Source: an uncultured Ignavibacteriota bacterium
GTDB taxonomy: Bacteria; Bacteroidota; Ignavibacteria; UBA10030; UBA8401
Length of the DNA: 64,000 nucleotides
Direction of reading: 5' to 3'
Assembly (NCBI GenBank): GCA_903861125.1
Contig: CAIOTF010000042.1
Span: forward strand, 302,477-366,476
Below the pieces are notes generated by a model. It saw only the letters and a program-made list of their open reading frames with translations, searched no databases and was not told where the DNA came from. Of the stretch, positions 1 to 8,098 are shown piece by piece (position 1 is the stretch's first letter; each line of letters begins with the position of its first letter). The position numbers were made by a program, and so were the translations under genes.

Positions 1-444
1 AGCGTACGAATAACCGAGCGTATTCTAAAAACCTCACCGCCTGAGGTAAGTGCTTTGATTAATGCACACGACGTTATTATTTCCCATATCCCTAAAGAAC
101 ACGTAAAGAATATTCCTTCGACATTTGCTGTTGGCGTAGCCGGCACACTCACAACGCTTGCCGCACTGCATCAACAACTGCCGGAATATATCCCTGAGAA
201 GGTAAGCGGCTATACACTTACAGCAGTTGACGTCGGTTCGATATTTGGATTGTTAAAGGACAAGTCCCTGCAGCAGATAGCAGCGTTCCCCCAAATTTCG
301 GCAGGCCGTGCCGACATACTTCTAGCGGGAATTATGATCTTGATAGGATATATGGAAATAAGCGGACTTAAACACATTACCGTCAGCGACCGCGGATTAC
401 GCTATGGAATTATCTATCGCACGGTCGAACAAACATTTCAATAA
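1..444 (+). CDS. Ppx/GppA family phosphatase, C-terminal part (cut by window edge)
   Basis: The reading frame is open from base 1 to the stop, giving 147 residues with no start in the window. It shows GVAGTLTTLAAL, a glycine-rich nucleotide-binding loop, then the RADILLAG segment and the final VSDRGLRYG motif, all typical of the C-terminal half of exopolyphosphatase/guanosine pentaphosphate phosphohydrolases. These enzymes hydrolyse polyphosphate or pppGpp in the cytoplasm. Known full-length proteins are about 300 residues or more, so roughly half is missing to the left. Its stop overlaps the end of the convergent lipoprotein gene by seven bases. Whether it is Ppx or GppA cannot be decided from this fragment. 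Confidence 0.85.
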   Translation, partial: SVRITERILKTSPPEVSALINAHDVIISHIPKEHVKNIPSTFAVGVAGTLTTLAALHQQLPEYIPEKVSGYTLTAVDVGSIFGLLKDKSLQQIAAFPQISAGRADILLAGIMILIGYMEISGLKHITVSDRGLRYGIIYRTVEQTFQ

Positions 445-968
445 AACACCGGTTTGATCAGCACAGCATTTGCCTTTGCAAATTTTTCCCTCATGATGCC
501 GGGCGTAATCTTTTCAAAAACCTTCTGTGAATTCCTGGTAACGTATGTTGTTAACACGGTCGATAGGCGACTCACTTCGTTTCCTTCTTCGTCAAGATAC
601 ACAAACTCCAGTTCGACAAACTGCAGATTATCATCGGTGTTATTCACTATTGTAATTCTGTGAACCGGCATTGGTCCTGGGTTGCTGATGAAAAACGTAT
701 GGTTTGTAACATAGACACCCTTTGCTTTTTTTGCTGTTCGTGTGTCCGCCATAGGATCTTCATGAGCTTTTTTGATCTCTTCTTTTCGCCGTATGACTGT
801 TTGATAGAGCGGATTTTCTACCGGAATTTTATCATAGTAATATTCCGCAATATCATATTCGCCTTTATTAAAAAACTCATCGCCTTTTCTAATATTTTTC
901 GATGCATTTTCATCGGGATCTGCACATCCAAACATGAATAACAAAAAAAGAAATAAATTTTTCTTCAT
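438..968 (-). CDS. predicted lipoprotein of unknown function
   Basis: The 176-residue protein starts MKKNLFLFLLFMFGC: a short signal sequence ending in a lipobox with the cysteine at about residue 15, so it is probably lipid-anchored. After the anchor comes a short helical part that resembles one TPR-like repeat (GDEFFNKGEYDIAEYYYDKI), followed from about residue 85 by a beta-rich domain reminiscent of FxLYD-type immunoglobulin-like domains (VHRITIVNNTDDNLQFVELE). The ATG used here has AGAGGG just upstream; a GTG two codons earlier is also possible. It lies six bases after cysteine desulfurase and may be cotranscribed with it. No specific function is recognised. Confidence 0.75.
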   Translation of the reverse strand: MKKNLFLFLLFMFGCADPDENASKNIRKGDEFFNKGEYDIAEYYYDKIPVENPLYQTVIRRKEEIKKAHEDPMADTRTAKKAKGVYVTNHTFFISNPGPMPVHRITIVNNTDDNLQFVELEFVYLDEEGNEVSRLSTVLTTYVTRNSQKVFEKITPGIMREKFAKANAVLIKPVFY

Positions 969-980
969 ATGCACCCTCTG

Positions 981-2162
981 CTATACTATACTAGGTTTTA
1001 GAAACGATTGAACGATAGAACAATACGTGTTGCCTGCACTTTTAACTTCCTCAATTGTTGTGAATTTTCCAAACGAAAAACGGACCGTTGTTTGTGTTGT
1101 TTTGATATCTCTGCCCATGGCCATCAAAACGTGAGAAGGCTGAACGCTGCCCGAAGTACACGCCGAACCGCTCGAAACGGCAACTCCGCGAAGATCCATA
1201 TTGAACAAGAGTGTTTCACTTTCAATCTCGTAGAATGAAGGATCGAGAGAAATGCTGAGAATGTGGGGTAACGACTGTGTCCCGCTAGAATTATTGATCA
1301 CTCCTTTGCAGGATGAAGTGATGATGCCCAGCAATTCAGTCCGAAACTGCAGAGCCGAAGTGAATAATGTATCCCTGTTCTGTTCCGCACGCTCTACAGC
1401 CTTTGCAAAACCGGCGATGAGAGGTACATTTTCGGTCCCGGGCCGAGTATTCCTCTCCTGTGCTCCCCCATGAAGAATAGGGTCCAGATCGGTCCCTTTA
1501 CGGATATAGATTGCTCCGATCCCTTTCGGACCATAGACCTTATGTGCAGAAACGGCAAGAAGGTCAACCCCAAGATCATTAACATCAACGGGTATCTTAC
1601 CAATGGTTTGAACGGTATCCGAATGGAACGGGATTCCATACTTTTTCGTTACTGCTGATATTTCTTTCACCGGTTGTATTGCACCTGTCTCATTATTTGC
1701 ATGCATCACCGAAATGAGACATGTCGAATCGGTGATGAGTTTTTCGATCTCATCAGGGTGAACATATCCATTTTGGTCGACAGGAATTGTTGAAATGCGG
1801 AATCCCAGGGTACGCAGATACTCCGCGCAATCCAGCACGGCATGATGTTCAATGGCTGAAACAATAATGTGATCTTTGCCGCTGGTACGACGCTGAGCCA
1901 ATGCCCTGCCGATCAAGGCATGATTGTCTGATTCGGTTCCGCCGGATGTAAAGAAAACTTCGGAAGTTTCCGCACCGATCGACCGTGCGATAATCTCCCG
2001 GTTTTCTTCCAATAGTGCTTTTGCAGTTCGGCCGAACGAATGAATGGACGAAGCATTCCCGAAGGTATCGCGCAAGTGCATCCGAATTACTTCAGAAACT
2101 TCATCATCCAATGGCGTTGTTGCAGAGTAATCAAGATATATATGATGTTTGCTGTTATTCAC
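981..2162 (-). CDS. cysteine desulfurase (NifS/IscS type)
   Basis: This pyridoxal-phosphate enzyme releases sulfur from cysteine as an enzyme-bound persulfide for Fe-S clusters, thiolated tRNA or other sulfur compounds. The 393-residue protein has YLDYSATTP near the N-terminus, the His-rich IEHHAVL segment at about 105, the PLP lysine in SAHKVYGPKG (Lys208) and the sulfur-carrying cysteine in SSGSACTSGS (Cys335). The short loop around that cysteine fits group I desulfurases. The start is GTG; no ATG lies before the conserved YLDYSATTP. No scaffold gene (iscU/nifU) or thiI/mnmA is visible nearby, so the sulfur acceptor cannot be named. Confidence 0.93.
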   Translation of the reverse strand: MNNSKHHIYLDYSATTPLDDEVSEVIRMHLRDTFGNASSIHSFGRTAKALLEENREIIARSIGAETSEVFFTSGGTESDNHALIGRALAQRRTSGKDHIIVSAIEHHAVLDCAEYLRTLGFRISTIPVDQNGYVHPDEIEKLITDSTCLISVMHANNETGAIQPVKEISAVTKKYGIPFHSDTVQTIGKIPVDVNDLGVDLLAVSAHKVYGPKGIGAIYIRKGTDLDPILHGGAQERNTRPGTENVPLIAGFAKAVERAEQNRDTLFTSALQFRTELLGIITSSCKGVINNSSGTQSLPHILSISLDPSFYEIESETLLFNMDLRGVAVSSGSACTSGSVQPSHVLMAMGRDIKTTQTTVRFSFGKFTTIEEVKSAGNTYCSIVQSFLKPSIV

Positions 2163-2203
2163 GTAAAAATATATCGTTAAAAATCAGAAGATGCAAAATA
2201 AAC

Positions 2204-2235
2204 AAAAAAGGTGAAGCAATCTGCTTCACCTTTTT
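2204..2235 (-). terminator. intrinsic terminator after the sigma-factor operon
   Basis: A perfect 13-bp stem (AAAAGGTGAAGCA with its complement) with a 3-base loop is followed on the minus strand by a run of T. It lies between the Spy-like gene and cysteine desulfurase, ending the sigma/anti-sigma/Spy-like unit. The A-run on the other side would also allow it to act on the plus strand. Confidence 0.85.
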
Positions 2236-2258
2236 GACGAACAAAACTCTTCAGCGGG

Positions 2259-2735
2259 TCATTCCTTATGCTGACGTTCTTTTTGGACATCTTTCACAAC
2301 ATTACGAAGATCTTTCATAAAATTCCGTTCAAAGATCATATATTCGGCGATCTGTTTGTTCGTAAAGATCTCTTTCAGTTCTTCAATATATTTTTTTCGT
2401 GCTTCGCCGATCTTCTTTTCCATCTCGAAGAATTCATTGAACGTTTTTTGCAAATCAGCGTCGCTTGCATTAGCGCTTAACTGTGATTCGAGTTTATCGA
2501 TCAGATTTGCGCGGTCTCCCTCAAGATCCTTGATCGTTTCACGGTGTTTATTATAGCGCTTCACAAGTTTCAGACCAGTCTCTTCGTCCAGTTTAAGCGC
2601 TTCGATCATACGAATCTTCTTGTAGCTCTCAAGGCGTTCCATAGGCCGCTGGAACCGTCCGCCCATCCCTTCCGGCGGTTGAGCAAAAACCATGATCGGC
2701 ATCATGAATAATAATAATGGTAAGATATATTTCAT
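2259..2735 (-). CDS. small periplasmic Spy/CpxP-like helical protein
   Basis: The 158-residue protein has a signal peptide (MKYILPLLLFMMPIMVFAQ) and a charged, almost entirely helical mature part with heptad-like spacing (KLDEETGLKLVKRYNKHRETIKDL, here given only in outline). Length, export and helix pattern fit the Spy/CpxP-like periplasmic proteins that often follow ECF sigma/anti-sigma pairs in Bacteroidota and are sometimes annotated as periplasmic metal sensors. There is no clear LTxxQ motif, so the family call is tentative. A strong AGGAGACCCT precedes the ATG. It is eight bases from the anti-sigma gene and is the last gene before the terminator. Confidence 0.7.
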   Translation of the reverse strand: MKYILPLLLFMMPIMVFAQPPEGMGGRFQRPMERLESYKKIRMIEALKLDEETGLKLVKRYNKHRETIKDLEGDRANLIDKLESQLSANASDADLQKTFNEFFEMEKKIGEARKKYIEELKEIFTNKQIAEYMIFERNFMKDLRNVVKDVQKERQHKE

Positions 2736-2743
2736 AGGGTCTC

Positions 2744-3334
2744 CTATTGATTTCCTGTCTTTTGTATACGCTCCACAACCTGCTCGGCATCCTGCTCTTC
2801 GAGCATGGCGAACACTTCATTCTCCGTCTGATATACCGTCGGATCTATTCCGAACAGTTCACCCGTTAGTTTTGTTTCCATAATGTTCTCCGCCGTATTA
2901 GCCGTAAACAGAGAAGTTTCATCGATTGCTACAATAATTTCACTTTGTTCAAATTCCTTTACTAGCGTGTAAATAGATGACTGACTCACTTCAGGACTGA
3001 ATGAATGGTATAATCCATAAAATGAAACGACGATCAGCATTGCAAGAGCGGGCTGATACAACATATGCAGCAGCTTCTTGAAGGACCAGTACGAGTGGAC
3101 ACTTCCACCCTCCAATTTATCCCTCAGTCTCGGCAAAAAATTTGTGAAATAATGATTTGGAACCGATCGTTCGACTTCGGTATTCAATTCCTGAAAGACA
3201 GAATGCAGTAACTCAACCTCACTCTGCAGTTCCGGTGAATTGAGAAGCATTCTCTCAACGTCTGTTTTACGGTCGGGCGAAAGAGTCCCTTCCGCATAAC
3301 CGATTAAAAGTTCATGAAGTTCGTTAGCGTTCAT
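2744..3334 (-). CDS. probable anti-sigma factor, single membrane helix
   Basis: The 196-residue protein begins with a cytoplasmic helical module (ELHELLIGYAEGTLSP) typical of anti-sigma factor N-termini, has one hydrophobic segment at about residues 95-112 (ALAMLIVVSFYGLY) and an extracytoplasmic C-terminal domain of about 80 residues. No His/Cys zinc ligands of the ZAS type are seen. Its start overlaps the sigma gene by 11 bases, which implies translational coupling. Function as a sequestering partner of the adjacent sigma factor is inferred from order and topology. Confidence 0.75.
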   Translation of the reverse strand: MNANELHELLIGYAEGTLSPDRKTDVERMLLNSPELQSEVELLHSVFQELNTEVERSVPNHYFTNFLPRLRDKLEGGSVHSYWSFKKLLHMLYQPALAMLIVVSFYGLYHSFSPEVSQSSIYTLVKEFEQSEIIVAIDETSLFTANTAENIMETKLTGELFGIDPTVYQTENEVFAMLEEQDAEQVVERIQKTGNQ

Positions 3335-3872
3335 GTTTTAGATATACTCCGATTTTTTTAACTGCATGAAAATAATTTGCTTTCAGTCCGCCAACACTTG
3401 TCTTCAGAATCTTTGCAATCTCTTCATAAGGCAACTCTTCATAATACCTCAGCACAAAGACTTTTTTTTGTTTTTCCGGCAGCCGTTCGATCGCCTCGTG
3501 TATTTGTTTTGTCCGCTCTTCTTTTTCCAGCAGTTCCAGCGGATGATCATCCAACGACCGGATCTGATGAATATCTTCGTCAATCGCGAATGTCTTCCGA
3601 ACCTTCTTTCGGCGGATCTCATTTAGCGATAAATTTATCGCGATCCTGTAGATCCACGTGTAGAAACTCGAATCTCCTTTAAACGAACTCAGAGAATGGT
3701 ATGCCTTGATGAAGACATTCTGTGTTACATCATCTGCATCATCATGATCCGGGATCATCCGGCGGACAATCCAATAAATTTTTTCTTTATAACGCAGAAC
3801 AAGTTGATTATACGCTTGTTCGTTTCCGTTATTGAAGTCTTTAATTAGCTGGAGTTCGTCGGATTGATTCAT
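3324..3872 (-). CDS. ECF RNA polymerase sigma factor (RpoE-like)
   Basis: The 182-residue protein has only regions 2 and 4, as in extracytoplasmic function sigma factors. Region 2 contains DDADDVTQNVFIKAY and FKGDSSFYTWIYRIAINL; region 4 contains LPEKQKKVFVLRYYEELPYEEIAKIL, here the helix-turn-helix that reads the -35 element (motif split: LPEKQKKVF and YEELPYEEIA). It directs RNA polymerase to a small regulon, probably one responding to envelope stress, given the membrane anti-sigma and periplasmic protein behind it. The sequence just upstream (GTGTCAAAACGTCATAA) could be an autoregulatory ECF promoter, but no second copy was found to support this. Confidence 0.92.
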   Translation of the reverse strand: MNQSDELQLIKDFNNGNEQAYNQLVLRYKEKIYWIVRRMIPDHDDADDVTQNVFIKAYHSLSSFKGDSSFYTWIYRIAINLSLNEIRRKKVRKTFAIDEDIHQIRSLDDHPLELLEKEERTKQIHEAIERLPEKQKKVFVLRYYEELPYEEIAKILKTSVGGLKANYFHAVKKIGVYLKHER

Positions 3873-3918
3873 TCATTTTATGACGTTTTGACACTACCAT
3901 TGACCGTGAAGTTTAACA

Positions 3919-5556
3919 TCAATCAAAATTATAGCGTATTCCGACAAAAATGTCCCACTTTTTAGCATAGTCTGACGTGATATAATATTCATACGGATCG
4001 TAGATGTATGAATAACTTGATGTTGTCACCTGCGTCGTAAAACGGCTTTGCAGCACCTTGAAATCGATCTGAAGATCACGAATCGGTTCATACGTACTGA
4101 CAAAACCGATCGTTTGCTGTTTTGTGAGAGGACTGTATAAAATGGTCTGGGTGGGAAGCCTATACTGGTGAATCGTCGAGTCTTTTCCCCCTTTTCGGAG
4201 AGACTCAAAAAACAGACCAACTTCAAGATTGAACATCGGCTTATAAAAAAATCCGATTGACAATAGATCCGCATTCTGTCCTATCCAATGTCCCAGGTTA
4301 ATCGAATGATTTTGGTACGTATCATCGGAAAACCGGTGATTATATACCCATGGATTGATACGCGTATATTCTACCATGATCCTTGAATCGGGAATTACCA
4401 GATCATATAATTTGGTCCCGACAGTAAATGCCAACTGATTATGCTGACGGTCAGCTTTGGTAAAATCTTGGGTCGACATTTCATCGATGAACAGCGACAT
4501 ATAATAATTTTGGTTTTTCACGACATTCAGATCGGCAGAAAGAAACATTTGAGAATTATCGGTGTCACTCATCCAATGCTCCCCTGCTTTGAAGAACATA
4601 ACGGGAATGAGATATAATAATTCAGGGCTACGGCTGCCGTAAATTTCCGATTCTCCGAATGCGAGATCGACCCCGTCCCAAGGAGTGAATTCAATCATAT
4701 GGGATGCAATGTATTTTTGACGATAGACCGGCCGGAATCCGGTAAACCCGGACACATCCGGATTTTGGTAGGAACGATTCGAATCAATAATACCGGAATA
4801 CAACCACCCGTGCAGGTATGTAAAGTCTATATTCTCTCCAAGTTTAGCCCGGATCTTAATTTGCGGATATGAGGGTGCTTTATTCGAAAGAATGATATTT
4901 CCTTGTTCTCCTGCACCCCACGAATTGTGCATTTTTTCCACAGAGAGAGTCGCAAATCCTATATCTACATTTACCTGTACTTCAACAGGATCATAAAAAA
5001 CATTCCCCCCATTATTACTCAAAATAACTTGAGCCGGAGTTGATGAAAACGGATATGCACCATGAATAAATGAACCCGATATGCCGTTATCACGGAACAT
5101 AAAATATGCACCGACCTGTTTACCTAAGTATCCGTAGACATTCAACCCATTGGAAATGACTTTGGTGAATTTTCCGTCAGCACGGTCGTGGTAGGTGTAA
5201 CCACCGATCAAATCGATATTAATATTCCCGGGATCACTTTTGTATTGGTACAAATGCCACCGTTCTTCAATGATATTTTCATAACCGACGTTTTCTAACT
5301 CCTGAAAAAATTCCTCCTTATAGAAAAACTGCTCCTTCTTTTCCACTTCGGTCAATACTGAAGAACTTGTGTCTATTTGGATGATGAACTTTCCGATTGT
5401 TTCCCGGGAAAGGGGTTTCACAGCATCGCGGTATCCGGAAATGATTTGTTTCGCTTCCATCTTATCAAGGTAGCCGTAAACAGGATGCGTGACCGGGAGA
5501 TATACGGATTGCGTATAAAGATATATCGGGAAAATGAGCAGCAGAAATTTTTTCAT
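3919..5556 (-). CDS. outer-membrane beta-barrel protein, Wzi-like capsule assembly family
   Basis: The 545-residue protein starts with a signal peptide (MKKFLLLIFPIYLYTQS) and then shows alternating aromatic beta strands throughout, ending in an aromatic-rich strand (IFVGIRYNFD) typical of outer-membrane barrels. The NSWGAGEQGNIILSN segment and the GESEIYGSRSPELLYLIP segment match the Wzi/capsule-assembly family found widely in Bacteroidota, in which a barrel anchors or organises surface polysaccharide. It lies 27 bases after nanE. It is about 10 kb from the polysaccharide locus, so any link to that polymer is inference. Confidence 0.72.
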   Translation of the reverse strand: MKKFLLLIFPIYLYTQSVYLPVTHPVYGYLDKMEAKQIISGYRDAVKPLSRETIGKFIIQIDTSSSVLTEVEKKEQFFYKEEFFQELENVGYENIIEERWHLYQYKSDPGNINIDLIGGYTYHDRADGKFTKVISNGLNVYGYLGKQVGAYFMFRDNGISGSFIHGAYPFSSTPAQVILSNNGGNVFYDPVEVQVNVDIGFATLSVEKMHNSWGAGEQGNIILSNKAPSYPQIKIRAKLGENIDFTYLHGWLYSGIIDSNRSYQNPDVSGFTGFRPVYRQKYIASHMIEFTPWDGVDLAFGESEIYGSRSPELLYLIPVMFFKAGEHWMSDTDNSQMFLSADLNVVKNQNYYMSLFIDEMSTQDFTKADRQHNQLAFTVGTKLYDLVIPDSRIMVEYTRINPWVYNHRFSDDTYQNHSINLGHWIGQNADLLSIGFFYKPMFNLEVGLFFESLRKGGKDSTIHQYRLPTQTILYSPLTKQQTIGFVSTYEPIRDLQIDFKVLQSRFTTQVTTSSYSYIYDPYEYYITSDYAKKWDIFVGIRYNFD

Positions 5557-5583
5557 TCGGTGGTCCGGAATTTGTCTTTCTGG

Positions 5584-6279
5584 TTAACTGTTCTTCATAT
5601 TCAATGCATCGACAAATTTTTTCGTAATCGACCGAGGGCGTGTTATTGCGGAACCAGCCACGGCACAAAAGGCACCAACCTTCAACGCATCTTTTGCGTG
5701 CTGAGGTGTCCAGATTCTCCCCTGCGCCATAACCGGAACTTTCACCGCACGGGATAGTTCTTCGATCAACCGGAAGTCCGGCTCATCGTTCAGATATTTT
5801 TGCGTCTGTTCCGTATATCCTGACAGTGTTGTTGCTATCGCATCGGCACCCATTTCTGCTGCACGAATTCCCTCTTCAAACGTAGAGATGTCTGCAATAA
5901 GCGGAACGTCGAAACGGTTTCTGACCTCATCGAAGAATTCGATCCCGTCCATGCCGTTAGGACGCTTCCTTGGTGTAACATCGAGAGCAACGATATCTGC
6001 GCCTGCTTTCAGGATTGCTTCAATATCCTTGAAATCAGGCGTTATACAAATCCAGCCGTTCTCAAACTGTCCGTCAATAATACCGACAATGGGAAGGTCA
6101 ATTTCAGCATGAAATGCCATGATGTTTTCAACACCTTCCGTACGAATACCGACAGCACCTCCCATTTGAGCGGAGAGTGCAAACTTGGTCATCAGCTGCG
6201 GTGAATTGAACAGATCATCGGTTTCCGTTTGGCAGGAAACAATAAGTCCGTGCTTGAACGATGCAATTAATTCATTCAT
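5584..6279 (-). CDS. nanE: putative N-acetylmannosamine-6-phosphate 2-epimerase
   Basis: This TIM-barrel enzyme converts ManNAc-6-phosphate to GlcNAc-6-phosphate. The 231-residue length matches the family. Visible hallmarks are GLIVSCQ at the N-terminus, GAVGIRTEG, the GADIVALDVTPRKRP segment with conserved Asp/Arg/Lys, ADISTFEEG and the phosphate-binding AQGRIWTPQHA / CAVAGSAITRP end. A longer open frame extends upstream, but the ATG chosen has GGATGAG ahead of it and begins at the conserved N-terminus. It starts seven bases after pgi. No sialic acid aldolase or ManNAc kinase is nearby, so the source of the substrate is unknown. Confidence 0.9.
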   Translation of the reverse strand: MNELIASFKHGLIVSCQTETDDLFNSPQLMTKFALSAQMGGAVGIRTEGVENIMAFHAEIDLPIVGIIDGQFENGWICITPDFKDIEAILKAGADIVALDVTPRKRPNGMDGIEFFDEVRNRFDVPLIADISTFEEGIRAAEMGADAIATTLSGYTEQTQKYLNDEPDFRLIEELSRAVKVPVMAQGRIWTPQHAKDALKVGAFCAVAGSAITRPRSITKKFVDALNMKNS

Positions 6280-6286
6280 GATATTC

Positions 6287-7993
6287 TCATCCGTTAAGTA
6301 TGTTCTTTTGAAGCATTGACAATCCATCGTTGACTGTCCCTGTAAGGTGAATATGGAGCAAACGTAATTTTTTGTTGGCGAACGATTGATAATCACCAAG
6401 CGCCTGTGCGTTTTTAAGCACTTCAAAAGTGAATATCTCGCCCGGTACGTTCACATCCTTCGGTTCGTCGGCCGTAATGATCAAAAATATACCGTTTGGT
6501 TTCCCACCCTTGTGCAGTTGACCCGTTGAGTGCAGATACCGAGGTCCAAACCCGACGGTAACGGGAAGTCCATAAAGCTTTGTCAATTCTTCACGCAACG
6601 AATAGAGAGATTTCTCATTGGCGCTGTTTTGGTCTACATAAGCAAGGAGCGCTATATAATCTTCGTCCTTCTTACCCGAGAAATGTCGCTTTAATAAAGC
6701 AGAAACCGTTCCGGTGGGAAATGACGAAACATACGACGGCTCTCCGAACACGATACATTGTGCATCGGAATGTACCATATTCTTTACCGGTAGTTTCCCT
6801 TTTTCCTTATACTCATTGATAACGCCGACAGTATTATCTTTGCTTTCCTTCACGTTCGGTTCATCAAAAGGATTGATCTTCAGCACAATCGCTGATATTG
6901 CAGTTGCAAACTCCCACTGGAAGAATTGAGATCCGAGTTCGTAAATATCTTTCAGAATTATTGTGACAAAGGGTATATTCTTCCCTGCGAGCTCTTTTTG
7001 CAATTGCACATACTTATGAGCCTCCTTCTCCAACAATACGAATACAACGAATCTATCCGCGCCAAAACGGGAGGGGTCAAATTCCTGAGGAATGATCTCC
7101 CCTTCAACCGGCAGAATCCCCTTTCCTTCCTTCCCATTACTTTCAGCAATCAATTGTTCGGCCCAATATCCGAATGTTGCGATCTCATCGGACATAACGA
7201 AAGACATCTTATCAATTTCTTCATTATGCGCTTCACCCATTAACAGACCAATCTGAGCCGCAGGATTCTGCACTGTTTCAAACTGACACTGCTTTCTCAT
7301 TTCATCGGCAGAATGAAGCAACTTTTTGATATCCATACCGATCAGGGCCATTGGAACAAGTCCAAAATAGGAAAGCGCCGAATATCTTCCGCCGATATCC
7401 TCCGGATTGATGAATATTCTGCGGAACTGTTTCTCCTTTGCGATGCTTTCCATTTTTGTGTTTGCGTCTGTTACCGCAATGAAATTCTCGCCGTGATTTT
7501 TTTTAACCGATCCGACACGATCATAGAAATATTGGTAGAACATATTAGTTTCCGTTGTTCCGCCGGATTTTGAAGCGACAATAAACAACGTTTTAGCAAG
7601 ATCGATCTGTTGTTCTATCCGCAACACCGATGTCGGATTGGTGCTGTCTAAAACGAGAAGACCGGGGAATCCAACGGCTGATCCGAATGTTGCACGGCAT
7701 ACATCAGGACACAAACTGCTACCACCCATCCCCAGTACAACAACATTTTTGAACCCGGCGTCTTTTATCTCGTTACCGAATGCTGTCAAAGAATCTATAT
7801 TTGAAAGCATCAGATCCAGACTGTTCAGCCAGCCTAATCGGTTGAGGATGGATTTCTTGTGCACATCTTCACTTCGCCATACAGTATGGTCTTTTTCCCA
7901 AAGGCGTTTGATAATTGAATGTGCGGCGAATACGGTATGCTGATTATTAAGATTTTCCTGTAATGAACCTGTCGAAATAGAAATTGAAGACAT
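6287..7993 (-). CDS. pgi: glucose-6-phosphate isomerase (SIS-domain type)
   Basis: It interconverts glucose-6-phosphate and fructose-6-phosphate. The 568-residue protein has two SIS sugar-phosphate folds: GMGGSSLCPDV at about 90 and VASKSGGTTETN at about 140, the phosphate-binding loop of PGI, with a GGRYSALSYFGL segment further on. The overall sequence is closer to the PGI half of transaldolase-PGI fusion proteins (long C-terminal TADEPKDVNVPGE / FEVLKNAQALGD region) than to the E. coli enzyme, yet no transaldolase domain precedes it. AAGGGAAAAA lies before the ATG. It is the first gene of a pgi-nanE-Wzi-like run. Confidence 0.88.
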   Translation of the reverse strand: MSSISISTGSLQENLNNQHTVFAAHSIIKRLWEKDHTVWRSEDVHKKSILNRLGWLNSLDLMLSNIDSLTAFGNEIKDAGFKNVVVLGMGGSSLCPDVCRATFGSAVGFPGLLVLDSTNPTSVLRIEQQIDLAKTLFIVASKSGGTTETNMFYQYFYDRVGSVKKNHGENFIAVTDANTKMESIAKEKQFRRIFINPEDIGGRYSALSYFGLVPMALIGMDIKKLLHSADEMRKQCQFETVQNPAAQIGLLMGEAHNEEIDKMSFVMSDEIATFGYWAEQLIAESNGKEGKGILPVEGEIIPQEFDPSRFGADRFVVFVLLEKEAHKYVQLQKELAGKNIPFVTIILKDIYELGSQFFQWEFATAISAIVLKINPFDEPNVKESKDNTVGVINEYKEKGKLPVKNMVHSDAQCIVFGEPSYVSSFPTGTVSALLKRHFSGKKDEDYIALLAYVDQNSANEKSLYSLREELTKLYGLPVTVGFGPRYLHSTGQLHKGGKPNGIFLIITADEPKDVNVPGEIFTFEVLKNAQALGDYQSFANKKLRLLHIHLTGTVNDGLSMLQKNILNG

Positions 7994-8043
7994 TTTTTCC
8001 CTTAGATATGGTAAATTTTCTCAACAATATAGCCATAAAATAA

Positions 8044-8071
8044 CAAAAAAGGGGATGAATAATCATCCCCA
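8044..8071 (-). terminator. intrinsic terminator after btuB
   Basis: GGGGATGA pairs with TCATCCCC around a four-base loop, followed on the minus strand by six T. It separates the TonB-dependent receptor gene from pgi. Confidence 0.88.
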
Positions 8072-8098
8072 CACAGTGAGTCCAAAAACTGCGGATTG

